This document shows, one piece after another, positions 1 to 31,936 of a DNA stretch of 64,000 nucleotides (within the stretch, counting starts at the first letter, position 1; every line of letters begins with the position of its first letter). The translations under genes and the position numbers were made by a program. The stretch is from Halocaridina rubra (lineage: Eukaryota; Arthropoda; Malacostraca; Decapoda; Atyidae). The notes below the pieces were generated by a model, which was not told where the DNA came from, did not search any database, and saw nothing but the letters and a program-made list of their open reading frames with translations. The stretch is taken from NCBI GenBank assembly GCA_037179515.1, contig JAXCGZ010007579.1, positions 131,001 to 195,000 on the forward strand, read 5' to 3'.

Positions 1-578
1 TTCACGAGACGGAGAATGAGAGAACTCTCCGAGTACACATACTGCCAGATTTGTCTCTGGAAATGTATATAAATGGCATAGTAATGGAAGTATATGCTTT
101 CTTAGCAAATGTAAGGGTAGCCTTCAGGCACATGGACAAGGAAATGCTAAAAAATATTTATGTAACCTATGTGAGGCCAAAGTTTGAAATCCGCACTTAA
201 AAAAGCACATAATTAAGCAGGAAAAGTTCAAAGACATGCCACAAAACTGGTGCCAAAAATACGCAATCTCAGTTATGAGAAGAGGCTGAGGGAATTAGAG
301 TTGCCATAACTCAAAGCTAGAAGAATGAGGGGGGATATGGTGACAGGTTTTTAATTCCTTCATGGTTATGACAGAGTGGATGATGATCGATATTTTGATA
401 TAGCTAGCACTAGATCCAGAGGGCATAGTTTGAAGTTTCATAAAATTTATTAGCATGATGTAAGGCAGTACTGCTTTTTAGTGTAAGAATAGGTGATGAT
501 TGAAATTCACCAAGCAAGGAGGTAGTTATTGATAATTCAATACATTTTCTTTCCCGTAAGCACAATTTGGTAATTACA
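1..578 (+). mobile_element. CR1-like LINE, decayed 3' end
   Basis: Seen: the + strand reads, with frameshifts and stops, as the C-terminal part of the same reverse transcriptase ORF found nearly intact on the - strand at 33345-35220. Matching stretches include one around 110-180 (a phenylalanine-arginine-histidine-methionine-aspartate-lysine-glutamate run followed by an asn-ile-tyr-val-thr-tyr-val-arg-pro run) and the end of the ORF near 490-545. After the ORF end comes the same short 3' UTR (CCCGTAAGCACAATT, compare CCCGTAAACACAATT in the other copy). It is cut by the window edge and by decay, so no function is expected. Confidence 0.8.
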
Positions 579-1770
<1,192 letters not shown>

Positions 1771-1939
1771 CACATGTGGCCATATTCAAACATTAAATTT
1801 GTAAGCCAAATACAAGATATATCAGGGCCAAATTATACCATCGTGCTTGTAACTGAAATAAGGTTTGACATGAATGTGAATACACGAAAATAAAGTGGGT
1901 ACATTCATCAACATACAGACATAAACTGAGATAAAATAA

Positions 1940-2150
1940 GCTATGGACGAGGGAGGATAATGTTAGCGTGAAACGCGAGGAACTTTGGCGTTTGCAGCAC
2001 TGGCGTTGGGCGAGCTTTGCCATTTGCTGTTTGGAGGGTGTCTGACTCTCTCATCACATGACCTTGTGTATTAGGTCCCGTGACCAAACAAACGCTCGCC
2101 CGCCACCCACAAATCTCCTCTCACTCCCACTCTTTCTCTCGTTCTCTTCC
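1940..2150 (+). promoter_or_regulatory. Candidate USF promoter and 5' UTR
   Basis: Seen: this stretch is richer in G+C and CpG than the flanking AT-rich DNA. It contains an M-box-like E-box, TCACATGACC, at 2054-2063 and ends in a pyrimidine-rich run directly before the proposed start codon at 2151. No TATA box is evident. Inference: this is the proximal promoter and 5' untranslated region of the USF gene. The transcription start site cannot be placed from sequence alone. Confidence 0.4.
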
Positions 2151-18188
<16,038 letters not shown>

Positions 18189-19394
18189 CTACTATCTAAT
18201 CTTGAAGCTCTGAATCTCTTTGACTCGCATTCAACTTTGGAGGTGGTAAGCTCTACGGTGATTACTAATTGTGATAATATTCATCTGCAAAAGTGAATTG
18301 GGAAAGAGGTAAGCTCTTTGCGTATGAGTATTTAATACTGTACTGGTAATGTGTAAAAGAAAATGTTGAATGCTAAAACTGCATATATTGTTTAAAATTC
18401 TAGTGACAGTATACAAATTTACTAGTTAATATTTGGTCTCCACTTTCTTAACCATTTTTTTGAAATCAAGTTCCATGGTCATGATTAAGTTTGAGTACTT
18501 TTTAGTCTATACTGGGGAGACTAATGAATTATACATTAATTCCAGGGAGTCATTTTATTATTGATTTATCGATGTCCAAATATAGGCGTTGGAAGAAGGG
18601 GCAAAAGCACACTGATTCCATGTTATATTTGTTATAATTACTAAATATGAATTTACTAAGTTGTTATATAGTTTAGTTGTTTAACTCTGTTATTTTAACA
18701 GTCATACTTTTAAATAATTTCATTCATATGTTACAGAGCATAGGAATGTAAAATATTTTTTATTTTTCTCCAAATGTCAGTCTAAAATATATCCCCAGGT
18801 TGGTGGAATTTCTTTGCGATAATGTTAAGACTGCAAACTGTTAATATATTTATTGTATAGTATATTTGTGGGCATGTTCTCTGCAAAGTGAAAAGTTCAT
18901 TGATACTGTTTGTTTTATTCTTATTAGAATACCAATTCCGTGTGAGTGACAGCTATGTCATAAATTTTTAAGCTCTGTTCATGGATTAGATAGTGGGAAT
19001 TTCAATTCGATTTTCATGCATATGTTAATATGGTTTTTTATGAGTGCTTTTCTATTTATCCACCAACATTTTTATATCATGCATATATCTTAACATTATG
19101 CTACTTTTTTTTAATGTAAATAGAATCCTGCTTGTTTTTCAGCCTACAGATTCGAATCTTAAAATCTCTAAATACCTTGGTTTAAACTGGAAGTTTAAGA
19201 TTCAGGTGTTGATATTTCACAAAAATATGTAATTTCTTTTAAGGGAACTTTTTAAAGCTCTGAAAAGGTTGATAACTTGTAGCATCCAAGATCTTTAATG
19301 GTGAAAATAAGGGAAGAAAAGGATTTGTACCTATTGGCCAGACAGAAGGACGTATCTGAGAGGGATGTGCATTAGGTTAGGCTGAGATCACTAA
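18189..19394 (+). other. USF 3' UTR and downstream DNA
   Basis: AT-rich, no further coding content. No canonical AATAAA close to the stop codon was seen, so the polyadenylation site is not placed. Confidence 0.45.
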
Positions 19395-20575
19395 TGGAAA
19401 TATGCTTTAAAGTAAATAACCAAGAATGCATGTCCCATATACAATTGAGAAGGTGGTGAGAGTATTTGAGGAGCTGATGAATGAAGAAATTGAGAGAGAA
19501 AGAATACTGTGGAGATAGTGGATTAGGGAGTACAATAGAGATATGTAAGGACACCTATTGAAAGGATGAAGAGAGGAAAGGTGTTTGGTCCAGATGATGC
19601 TCTAGTGGAAGCATGGAGATGTTTGGGGGATAGCATTGGTTTTTAACCAGGTTGCTTAACAAAATCCCGGGAGGTGAGAGGACGACAGGTGAGTGAAGAA
19701 AAAGTATATATTGGTATTAGTTTTAAGAAAAAGGGAGTGCAGTAATTACAGAGGAATAAAATTGATCAGCCATAGCTTGAAGAGATATGAGTTTGTAAGT
19801 AGGGGTATGGTTTTATGCGAAGGAGTCCTACTGATTCAATATTTCTTTGAGTGTGTTTATGGAGAAGTATAGATGGGCAAGGAGTTGCAGTGCGTGTTTT
19901 TGTGGATATAGAGAAGATGTATGACGAGGTGCCAAGAGAGGAGTTGTATTGCATGAGGAAACTGGGAGTAGTAGAGTAGTATATGAGGGTTGTGCTGGAT
20001 ATGTGTGAATACAGAGTGACAGACGTGAAGTGTGCGGCAGGATAACGGATGGGTTCAGAGTCGAGGTAGGATTGCATCAAGGATCGAGCCTGAGCCGTTT
20101 CTTCTTTGCAGTGGTGATGGACAGGTTGCTGGACAAGATCGTACAAGAGTTGCCATGGACTATGATGTTTGCTGATGATGAAATATAGCTATGTTGAATG
20201 CCATGGAGATGGTCCAAATGACGAAAAGACGGAAGGCAAAGTTAAAGATGCAGCGATTTTCATTGGTGTGAATGAATAATAAAAGGGACAGCGCAGGTGG
20301 GATGGTATTGTGATAAGGTAAAGGAGGTTATACCGAGATAGTTTGGGCATGCTCTGAGGAGGGTTGAGGGGAATGTTCAGAGAAGGATGCTGAGGGTGGA
20401 CCTACCAGGCAGTAGGGGGAGAGGAAAGCCAAAAAGGAGGTTTATAAATGTAGCGTGAGAGGAGTGGAGGGTGCATGGTGTGATGGAGTATGCAGGGGAG
20501 GGGGCAATATGGGGACAAATGATCTACTGTTGTGACCCCCTATTGGGAGACACAGAAATAAAAGCAACCTCACTA
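19395..20575 (+). mobile_element. RTE-type LINE, reverse transcriptase remnant
   Basis: Decayed reverse transcriptase. Around 20000-20180 the + strand reads, with breaks, as a Cys-Glu-Tyr-Arg start, then DVKCAAG, a VGLHQGSSLS-like block, FFAVVMDRLLDK and a MMFADD catalytic block. Near 20335-20545 comes the typical C-terminal WFGHALRRVEGNVQRRML, RGRGKPKRRF and a final CDPLLG motif. The family is a non-LTR retrotransposon of the RTE/BovB type. It lies between the two convergent host genes. Confidence 0.8.
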
Positions 20576-23013
20576 TTTAAATCCTTTAGTGGCTGAGGGC
20601 TTGAAAGATGTTTTTATTAGACTAGTTGTGGCTGATAGTTTGTTGACTTGTGTAATAAGCCCTTTACTTACGACACCTGATACCATCATCCTATTGGATA
20701 TTTCCTCCATATTCCTTCTCTTTCTCTGATCAAAGCCAATCATCATTTTTTTTAATTATTATTATTATTATTATTACAAAGTAGGGGAAATAAGAATCAT
20801 AAATGCTTACATTACAGTTAAAAATAAACATTACTACATTATTTAAACACCTTTTATTGGCAGAAAAAACATACAAAATATCTCATGATTCAAATCACAA
20901 CATATAAGATTTAAAAGCATTCACATTTTCCATTTGACACCCATCTATCTAGCACACATGCTTACATACATACACATCACAAGAAATTGCACAACTATTT
21001 TTACAAATATCTAATTTAAGAAATGCAGAAGGATAAACCCTATGGATTTCAGAGTCATCTACAACTAATTAATTACAGTTCTATATCTGAAAATTTTCTA
21101 TAGTACCTAAACCTCTCTAAAATAAAAAGTAAACCAAATTACAATGTACATGCTTAATGCATTCTTATTGCTGGATTGTGTATACTATCTTGAAGAGAAC
21201 TGTTGGGGATCCCCATTGTAAACACTGCCATTCCAGTTATTTGTACATACGGGTTATCTCTTCCATTTCCTGAGTGTTCAAGGTACTGTTCTACTAATAT
21301 ACATAGGCATCAGATTATTGTGACATTCAGAGATCTCATTATGCATACTGCATTAACTACTCCATTACAACATGGAAGTACTACACAATGAAAAAAGAAA
21401 AAAAATCCTTAGCGTTTGTTGAAATGAGAAATGTCATTTTCTTTTGGAATGGATTGATAATCAGTTTATATCAACAATACATAACGCATTAATAATGCTG
21501 ATGCTAAAATGAATATACAGTATACCCTTCACTAGAAGTGGAAAATAATAAATCTATTGGTCTTATTGTCTGGACATTCTTTTCACGTATGTATTCAAAT
21601 CATCCCTAGTGGGTGGGAGAAAGACTACCAACTTGTTTTCCCAGGGTGTCGTATGGTCTGACTAAAAAATAAAAGATGTCAATTGTGGTGAACTTGAAGG
21701 GGGAAATTCAAACCTCATATTGTGTCATAAAAGAGCTGACTAAAAAGGTTAGGGGATAGAAAGGCTGGCAGTTTCATCCTCCATGAAATTTTTTCTCTTG
21801 CCACAGAACTGCTGCATGGATGGCCTTTTATTGTAAAATGTGTCCACCTTCTAGCTTCAGCAGGAATTGGTGTCTTGCTAAAAAAAAATGTGTACAAATA
21901 TTTATGGTAAAATTATGTCAACATACGTCATACTACATATAAGATATCCATTCTCGAAGACAGCTTATTAAACTGGTCTACAGTCAGCATTCTTTCAATT
22001 TTGATTATGAATGATAAGGAGAAATGTCAGCTTATCATGAGCAGAAAATTATAAAAGTATTTCTGAAGTACTCTATTACAGTTAAGTTACAAAAAAAAAT
22101 TGCTACCCTCTGAATATCCCTGGGATCAATAAGTACAGCTTTATTAAATATTTTATGGAAAAGAGTCAACTACCTTTTATTAATAGTAATATACTAATAG
22201 TAGGGCAAAATGCCCTGAATGAAACAGCAACCTGGTCAGGACTCTGTTGTGTTTGCAAACAAAAACATCTCTGCACTCTTATCTTAGGCACATCCTTCCA
22301 TTACGAGACAATCACCATTTGCCAAATTTATTTTAAATTAAAAAAAATCTTAATTAGGCAAAATATGAAATTGCTGTTGTGTTTGCAAACAATCACACAT
22401 CTGCACTGTTCTCTTAGGCACATCCTCCTTTTTAGAGCCAGTCACCAACTACCCAATATAATTTATAAAATTTGCCTTAATTATGCAAAGTATGAAAATG
22501 TAAAATAATTTGTGAATTTACTAACAGTCCACTTAGTTTAGAGGCAGAATTACAAACCAAGACTTGCCAGTGCCAAATACTTTTGATGATATCTCTAGTT
22601 GCTTTACGAAGCAAAGAAGGTTATGAATGAAATGACAAAAATGTAAGATGTTTGAAAACTAACTGAAACACACCCTGCTTTATACAGCAGAACTCCTGGA
22701 TATCGGATGTTAGGGACTGAGTGCTCTGAAAGGAAGAAAATGGTAAAATTACACTGATTAAAAAAAAATTCAGTCATGTTTGTGTCATTTAAAAAAAGAC
22801 AAATTGCATATGATAAATTATCAGATTTATAATGCATCACTTTTTGAGGACAAAATTATGCAAATCTGCTCAAGGTGCGTGTGTGCAGTTCGTGCAGTAC
22901 ATGCTAAACTGACTGGCAATGTTGATAAGATGTTTGCATCTCATATAACAGAAGCTAGCCTACATACTGTAGTACAAGACAGGGATAATTACCCCAAGTG
23001 CTGCCTACCTCTT
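20576..23013. other. Between LINE remnant and lachesin stop; probable lachesin 3' UTR
   Basis: AT-rich, with a 130-bp tandem duplication at 22245-22500. Several TTTATT sites (AATAAA on the - strand) exist, for example near 20849 and 22138, but none can be chosen as the lachesin polyadenylation signal. Confidence 0.4.
22245..22500. repeat. Tandem duplication, 130-bp unit
   Basis: Copies begin at 22245 and 22375 with TGTTGTGTTTGCAAACAA; both contain TCTTAGGCACATCC and end in an AATTA(G/T)GCAAA(A/G)TATGAAA segment. Clearly diverged from each other. Confidence 0.85.
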
Positions 23014-23135
23014 TCAGTTTTTGAAGAAAATAGCAGCTAAGAGGGCGAGGAGTGCCAAGGTAGTAGGCTTGAGCGCAGAGGCAGCAGAGTAACTGAGAGT
23101 GCCACACGCAGGCGGACACACGGGCGTGGTTGTCT
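23014..23135 (-). CDS. Lac: Lachesin last exon (GPI signal)
   Basis: Acceptor TTATTGTAG directly above 23135; stop TGA at 23014-23016. It encodes ETTTPVCPPACG, a Ser/Ala-rich omega-site region, and a hydrophobic run LALLALLAAIFF. The PVCPPACG motif is a lachesin hallmark. Confidence 0.93.
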
Positions 23136-26100
23136 CTACAATAACCAGAAATATTATAGTCAAAAGGAGAAAGACAAATTTAATGCTCAAAGTTCTACAG
23201 ATGGTATTCAAAGAGTCTCTAGTTAAAATTAACTGAGAAATCCTTTGATGTCATCAAGCTATACTATGTATGCATAAAATTACTATAAGTCATACTGAAG
23301 CAAGCAAACAATATAAGTAAAAGTAACCTTCCAAGAAAGGATGACATAACCTTGTCTGCAAGAGAAAACAATTAGCTAGAACCTTTCATTAACATTTTTG
23401 GAAATTTCTGGTGTAATATAAAATTTCCAATATAATTTACAATGATTCTAAGGCCTTAATTCTCTTGTTATTATATTGTGGCAGAGCTACTTCATTGTCT
23501 GTAACTGTGTTATAAGTAAATTAATTTCTGAAAGGTCATACAACCTGAGTATGCAGCTGAATCATAAATATTAATGAATTATGTTGTCTTATTCTGAGTT
23601 ACAATGCATATGACAGTAACTCAAGTTTTGCAGTCTGCAATACTTACCATAAGTAAATAATATGAATCTGGACATAAGGTTTGAAAACTATACAGTCGTA
23701 TACTATACATAAAAATCTAAAGATTTAGTTATAATTGAATACCCAACAGTAAAGTAAAGTTCCTAGAGCATTAGAGCAATAAAAAAAAGAGCGTACAAAA
23801 AATTATCTAAAATTGAAGTTAACGCAGAAGGAAATACATTAAAGTAACCTCATCCATTCAAGGAAAGGAATCAATATTCTGGTTTTATTTTTAAACCATG
23901 GAAGCTTTTTCTAGCATAACAGACAATCTCATTCTGAAGTACATTCATATTGTGGAAGATGTTAACCTGTCTTAAGATATTTTACTTTAAATTGACTCCA
24001 AGAGCCCTATAACATGAGTAAATACCAGTAAATAAACAAAAATGCAAGTCCCTTATATAATTTAAGCAAAACATAAAGGTACGTTTTCAATTTATGTTCA
24101 TAAATATTTACAGGTCATATTTCTATTATATTAATGTATATCACAGGAATAATCCTTACGCAAAATATGAAATGCTTCCCTCAGATGTACATACTGTGAA
24201 GATTTGATTTTACATTATTACAGACTACTGTATTTTGTTAAGGGGACTGCGGTTAGAGCACTTGACTTGGAAATTTACAAACTTGTGTTCGAGCCCACTG
24301 CAAGGCATTAGGAAGAGCATCCAGCATTAATTTCCTGGGTCTATCTTAAAATGGGGATTAGTGGTGACAAAACGACAAAAATAAGTCTGTCTTCTTACCT
24401 ATAAATAATGTGGTGTTAAAGATAAAGTACTATGGTATTACAGTCAAGTCAAAACAATATGTGAGATCTATAAAATTTTCTATTGGTAGAGAGGGCTTAG
24501 TATGTAGTCGCCGTGGCTCAGTCGGTAGCGTCTCCGACTCTGAGGCGTCAGGTCGAGGGTTCGCGCCCCGTCACGGTCTGAGGTTAGCAAAGGCATGCAC
24601 TCAGCGTAAGGATTACATCTGCCAAAACAAGTCCTTCGCAAGAAGGCAACCGTCCTAGCCCTTGGTTGATAAGGGAGTCCGTGACGTAAAACCGGAACAA
24701 GAGAGAGCTTAGTATACAACAGGAGGGTTATAGCATTTCCATCCATATCTACGTACAAAGTCTGCAGTCCTCTTTGTAAGAAATTTGGCTGAGTCAAAGC
24801 ACAGATCCATGTACCTAAGTACCTATCCCTTACAACTTGTTGCACTCAATGCCTACGCATCAACTACTCCCAAATATGATACTCTGTTTTACGTCAGGGA
24901 CTCCCTTTTCTACTAAGGGCTAGGATGGTGCCTTCTTGTGAAGGACTTTGATTTTGACAATTGCTTCCATTACCCTGAGTGGATATCCTTTCTAACCTCA
25001 GACTGTGGCAGGCTGCAAACTCACGATCTCATATATCAAAGTCATGAACGTTACCAGTATGCCAATGTGGCCATAGAACCATTCCATTACACAATTTAGT
25101 ATTAGTTATATACATCTATGTATATATACATAAACCATTTTTCCCCTTAATTATATAAAACCATATTCATAAGGATAAGCACAAGAGTAACCGTCTACAA
25201 ATATGATCATTTAAACACACTTTACATGTGAAAGTATGCTTTTGAAGATCATAGGAAGGATTGCATAACATTCCTTGGTTTTGTTGTAACTTTGTTCTAT
25301 GCTCACTCATTATGCTTATTTTGTTGTGCCCAATTATGTTGAACCTATAAGGAATTATGTTAACATGATTTTGTTTTCTTTCACAGTAGCTGGTACTTAG
25401 GATTAGTTGAGTTTAATTTACTACATTACAGAAGCTCCCCTACTTACGAACATAAAGCCTACCCATTTTCTACCCATGCATTAATGTATGTATTACTGTT
25501 CTGTACTATATTATGACATTATTATTACTCTATTAAAATTCATTAATACTGTATACTTTATTTTATTTAGTAGTTAAGTATCTTTAGCCTGAGTACTATA
25601 CAGTATTACACATGTATGTACTGTACAGTACCTTTTTTACCGAAACACAACTTACGAACAGACTTCTGGAACCTAACTTGTTCGTAAGCTGGGGAGTGTC
25701 TGCAAATTCTTAATAGTGTAAATTAATTTTGTATAATGTTTTGGTACAGCACTAGGGGACCGTGATAGTGCAGTGGTTAGAGCGTTTGACTTAGAATTGA
25801 CAAACAAATGTTTGAGCCCACTGTGAAGAAATAGGAAGAGTATCCAATGTTAAATTACCTGCTCCATCTTGTCTGTAGCCACCCCGATTCAAATGGGGAT
25901 TAATAGTGACACATAGAAACAGTAAGTAATATATACAGAAAATATTTTCGTTCGTTATTTTCCACTTTATGCTAATAATAACAACGTTAAAGCTCTTATA
26001 TTTGGTCACTTAAAATATTTATGATATTAAACTGGTGTATCAAAAGATATAGCTTGGAAAATATGATGTACCAAAAGATATAGCTGGGAAAATATGATGA

Positions 26101-29100
26101 ACAGTAATGTAAAACAAACAGATTATCATTAATCATGTGAGTAGAAGTAGCCATCCCCGCATACTTGCATGTCATAAAAGTCAGTTAATTGAATTGGCGT
26201 TAATGGAGTGTGACTGCTACCTTTTAATATTGGGATTATCTTTTGTTAGTTTCCTAGCCTAACACACAACTTATCCTAACCATAACTATCACAACCTAAC
26301 CGAATTTCTTTTTTCACGTACTGTACTGTATATATATATAATTGATACTTTAACCAAAGTAACAGTTTTCCATTGTGGGTGACATGAGTTTTTGACATAT
26401 ATGTCAAAGAATTATTATTTGACGAGGTATAAATACAATTTATGATAGGATCCATAAAATATATCTATAGACGCACACTACCCTCTCAACAAGCAAAAAG
26501 AAGTCAGAGGCTTTCCTCTATTTCAGAGAGATCAGTCTCCTACGACATTCTTAAATACACAACTTGCAATCCCTCACAGTGCCTGGCTGAAAGGATCGAC
26601 CCCTGCCAACGTAGGCACTTAGCTGACCCATATCTTTGATCGATTTCATTTTCCATTTTTACCACAACCAAGCAATTTTTTTTTCTTTGGTGTTACCTCT
26701 AACATGATTCTTTTTGCCCTAAGAACAAATACATTGACCCATTACATAACAGTCCCACTATAACTGCATTAGGAGCATATTCAGGTGCTTGTCCAAGAGA
26801 ACACAGTTCAGCAGCAATTACCTCTCCAAACAACACTCAAAGGCTTAGCAGACCTTTTCTTCAGGAAGAAACAACTTGAAAACACTCGAAATTCGAAATG
26901 CCCCAAAACATTGGCAGACAAAATAGCCTAAGTCATCTTGGGGGGGGCCACTAAACAACTTCGAAGTCGATTTCATCATGTCCTCCATGCACCCGCTCAA
27001 TTACATCATTTCCATTCCAACGTGCCCATTAAAATCTGCACTCACTATAATCCTCTCATTCTTCTCCAGGTCTTTCATTACCTCATATATTTTGTTCCAA
27101 AAACAGCTCTTTTCCTCCTCTGTGCACCCCACTTGTGGTGCATAAGCACTAAAGATGTTCATTGTCTCCCCTCCATTACACATCTTCACTCTCCTAATGC
27201 GGTCATTCTTCCTATGCACTTCCGTCACTCCATTCTTTGTTTCCTCAGACAGCACTATACCAACTCCATTCCTACCCTGCGCATTTGCTCCACTATAGAA
27301 TAGCTTGTAACCATCACCCAGCTCTTTGGCTTTATTCCCCTTCCATCGAGTTTCCAGCACACATAAGATATCCACTTTCTTTATCCTCATTGAATCTGTT
27401 AACTCTCTTTCTTGTCCTGTCATCGACCTGATATTGAGATGGCCTACCCTGATTCCATTTAGAGCTCACTTCTTTAGCTGCACTCGCTCATGGTGCAGTA
27501 TCCCTTGCCTTGTCACAGAGTTAGGACGATGTATTTGTGCGTCATTTACAGAGTACGCCCTAGCACTATTCTCATCTATATTACGACTCATTTCATTGGT
27601 TCTGGCATGGGTTTTTACAGTCGGATGCCCTTCCTGACACCAACCCTCTATTTATCCGGGCTTGGGACCAGCACCCATAGAGGCTGGCTTGCCCCCCAAG
27701 TAGTATATGACGAAATATTAAAAACAAATATTTATAAATACATATCATTTTCCCTACTGTACATTCCTTGGACTTTTGATTATCATGTCTGTTGTTGCTA
27801 ACATATCTAATGGTTGTCATGTTACCATTCATAATTCAATCAAATCTTCCTAATCAAAGGTGTATGACACTGTGCAGATAGGTCTAATGTTGCTGTTTAT
27901 GTGTCATTATTAAACCCATTGAACGGGCAGACACAGAGAAATTGGAGGTGGGGAATTATAATTGGATACCCTTCCTGATGCCCTATAGTGTCACTTCCCG
28001 AGTCAAGCATATTAACTACTGCGTTACTGTGGTTTGAAGATAAAGGAAGTATATCTTTTGGAAGACAACACCTCAATTCTACACTTCATATGAAAAAGGC
28101 TATGGCGGCAGTTATACCCATTTAATACACTACAGAGTAAATAGTCCCTGAATCATTCAAGAGTTTCCAGAGGCTGTGAAGATAAAAAAATAAATATTAG
28201 CTCCTATATAGTTACAAGTAGGTGTGACTTCAAAGTTAATTATTTTGCACAAGCATTCTTTATAGAGATCATAATGTTTTTTTGTGGGATTCACATTTTT
28301 GAAAAGTTTTTAAACTTTAAAAAAATTATATTTCCCTTCAGAATGCCTGAGGCAGGTTTTGAAGCTTGCTTAGGCATGGGCTGGATTTTGCTAAAGTTTT
28401 CTGATGTGCATAAATTCGAATGAGTGAATTATTAAACTTTGAGAGATGCAACAGTGTAGGGCTTCAGTTATTATCTTTCTTCCTTTAATTCTGGCCATTC
28501 TGCTTATTGGCAAGAAAGAACATTATATAAGAAAAGTGAAACTTCAGTAGTTTCATATAGCCTAGCTTGAACTTTGAAGCCTAGTGTAGTAATAAGAACC
28601 ACTGTACGATTTGCTCTATAAAAACTGCAGCTACACATTGCTTTTACCTCATTCCAGTATCGGCGTGAATTCTATTGTGAAGCTTAATATAAAATCTCCT
28701 TCAATGTGAGAAGTTGAAACTTTCAACTGTTATAAAGTAAATTATAATAAAGCAGAAAGACTAATAGATATGGCATTTTAATAGTGCATGCAAAAGCTGC
28801 TCAGTCTATTCTTGAAGACATGCACTTTTAAGTCGAAAGTCTATCAAAGGAACGATGGCAAACAGAGCTTACTTATAATATTCTAACTCATAAATGTAGG
28901 AAGGGTATGATAAAATGAATATGTAATATTGTAAATTTCATGCACGCAATATTATATGTGTTGCTCTTACTTTATAATGAAGTAAAAGCAATGGATATAT
29001 CTAAATATATTATTCCAATTTTCAATATAAGAAAAAATAAACGCCAACGATGAAATTTTATTATATTTTCTATATGATATTATTAACATTTATCTCCTGT

Positions 29101-30653
29101 TCACCATAAAAAAGTGCTTTATGAATAATAAATAAAACTGATCTAAAATAACAGCCAGTAATATCATATCTAACATGCAAATATTCCAGCATTAAGCAAG
29201 GCAATATGCATGACACTGAACCTCCTCTTGCTTAGCTCATGCAAATGAACCAGCTTTCAGTTGCATAGCTAAGTGATATGCAGTGATATGCACCTAAATG
29301 CACTTATGGTATTCTCCACATTGACAGGTATACATACTGAGACTACCTTAAGAGATCCTTCTTTTCAGTAGGTATATCTACACCCTTAACCTGTCAAGGC
29401 AGAGAAAATACCGACAATAACTAATATGCAACCATCATGGATTACATATTGTTGGTAAATCTAGCAAAATACTCTTAACTCTAATAAGAAGTGAAAAGAA
29501 ATCTTACCAATGAGTTCAACTATAGCCTCTGATTGTCCTAACTTGTTAGTGGCCATGCAAGTGTAATCTCCAAACTGACGTTTCTCAATGGTCAGTACCC
29601 TGAGTGTAGTATCAGTGAACTCATCTGCTGTAGCAAACTGGGAAACTCTGCGGATATTTATGGGAACTTATTACAGAGTAATCTTGATGCAGACGTAGTA
29701 TACGTAAAAATCTAGTTTTATTACATGAAAGACTAAAAAAAATCTCATATAAACCGCTTATGCACAAATACCAGTACATTTGATATAAAATATAATGACA
29801 GGTAAGTGACAGAAGATATACCCTCGCTCTACCTGTAATGCTGATTATTGACAATGGCTTCTTGTTTGTGAATCCAAGTAATAGCTGCAGGAGGGTAAGC
29901 TTCAACGTGACATTCCAAGTCCATGTTGTACTGAAGAGCCTATGTCAAAACAAAAAACATACTGAATCCATTAGCATACTTCAAGTTTTAAGAATGATAA
30001 TGTTATTTCAATGATAATACAATAAGGGATACAAGCAATTTCCCAAACATGGAAATTAAATATAGTTATAAGGCGGGTGCTATTTAGCGTTAGAAATAAT
30101 TTCTTTCAATAAGTACATTTCCAAAACTTAAATTTGATTAAAATAAAAATTCAAAGCCAACTGAACATATAAAAACTTCCCTAAGAAACTTTCTTTTTTT
30201 TTAAAAACTGCAGTATGTTACCTGATACACCCTGGGACGAACAGCTTTTACCACTGGTGCAAACTCCACCTCAACATTGATATTCCTACGGGCACCTCTC
30301 CCAACCTGATTTTCAGCAATGCAATAGTAAGTACCGCGATCTTCTTTCTTCACACTAGCAATCTGCAGAACATTGCCCCTGAAAAATTGGTAAATAGTTT
30401 TTACTTAATACATCACTATAATTAACTTATATAAGCTCTTGATGTCAAATAAAGCCATATATACTAATCTAATCACTTACTTTGCAGCTATAGTGCAGGT
30501 AAAAAGATCCATAACTTGACCAACAAAGAAATGAAGCACTTTCATCATCACAAAGGTGGCACCAAAGAACACAAACAGTTGAACAGTATTCTTAAAAATA
30601 TATAGGATGCTGCATAACCTGGGAACATTTATCTCAATCACTGCCAAATTAAG

Positions 30654-30708
<55 letters not shown>

Positions 30709-31895
30709 CTTTACCTACTGCTTCACTTGCAAATGCAGTTCAGACACAATATACCCTATAGCTCAGCAAAAATAATTTTTAGTGTGCATTGTGATAACTG
30801 TTACTAATTAAGAAAGATATACTGTAGTAAGTGAGACGCTCTATTCACTGACATTAAAATGGAATTCAGTGCTTATAATTATATAATTTTTGTATGTAGT
30901 TTTCAATACTGTTTCAAAGTGAATAAAGGAAGACAATTAAGTTACTCTCTTTATACGGCTGTAGGGAAAATTCTCTTCCTTTTAAGTTAATCTCATGAAT
31001 ACAGTCATACTCCGATGAAACCCCCCCCCAAAAAAAAAAAACATTCTTTACATAGTCATACCTATTTGAAATAGATGAAAAAAAGCTTAGTTTACTTTCA
31101 CAACTCCAGCTGGAAAAAAATCTCATGATATGTATACACTGCATATAATTTTAGGTTAAGTTTGATTAGGTTATTTGGATTAGTTCACCCTCAGTTAAGA
31201 AATGAATTGATCACTGTAATTATGTTCTCCAGTTGCTTTACATATTATTCAATATTTTATTATTTCAAAAAGTAAACATTTAAAAATAAGTTTTTAATTT
31301 CTTAAAATTTCTAGCAAATATGAAAAGAATCCTACTTAACTAACTCTAAATAAAGCATCTTTGCTTTTCCACTGACACTTATTTATATACTTTTTCATTT
31401 ATCTTACGTATTTAGTATCCAAATGAGAGAACTGTATCTTGAACATAGTGACTTCAATCACTGGATTCTTAAAATTATAACTATTACATATAATACATGA
31501 ACTCATAAAAAAGTAATCATGATGTAAAAAAAAGAAGCAGTTTACCTGTAAATGGACCCTCCTGTGGGAAGGATTGCATTGTTTTCTCTCCTCCAGGAAA
31601 TATCAGGTGTGGGCATACCTCCAGCATAACAAGATAGTTCTACACTCTCGCCCTCGCTTGCCACAACAGACCTACAAGGAACTCAACAATTTTTATCCAA
31701 TATTCAAGATAATTTTAAACCATGCAACTTGCTAAGAATGGTTGTCATAATAGTCTACACAATATATTTACACTTCACTTTATAACAACATCTCAGAACT
31801 TGAGAGTAATTTGACTTAGTTTTAATGAGTGTTTTTAAGTAATTAAAACCATAGAAGATAAACAAATAAATAAGGCAACACTAGCAAAAACTGAA

Positions 31896-31936
<41 letters not shown>

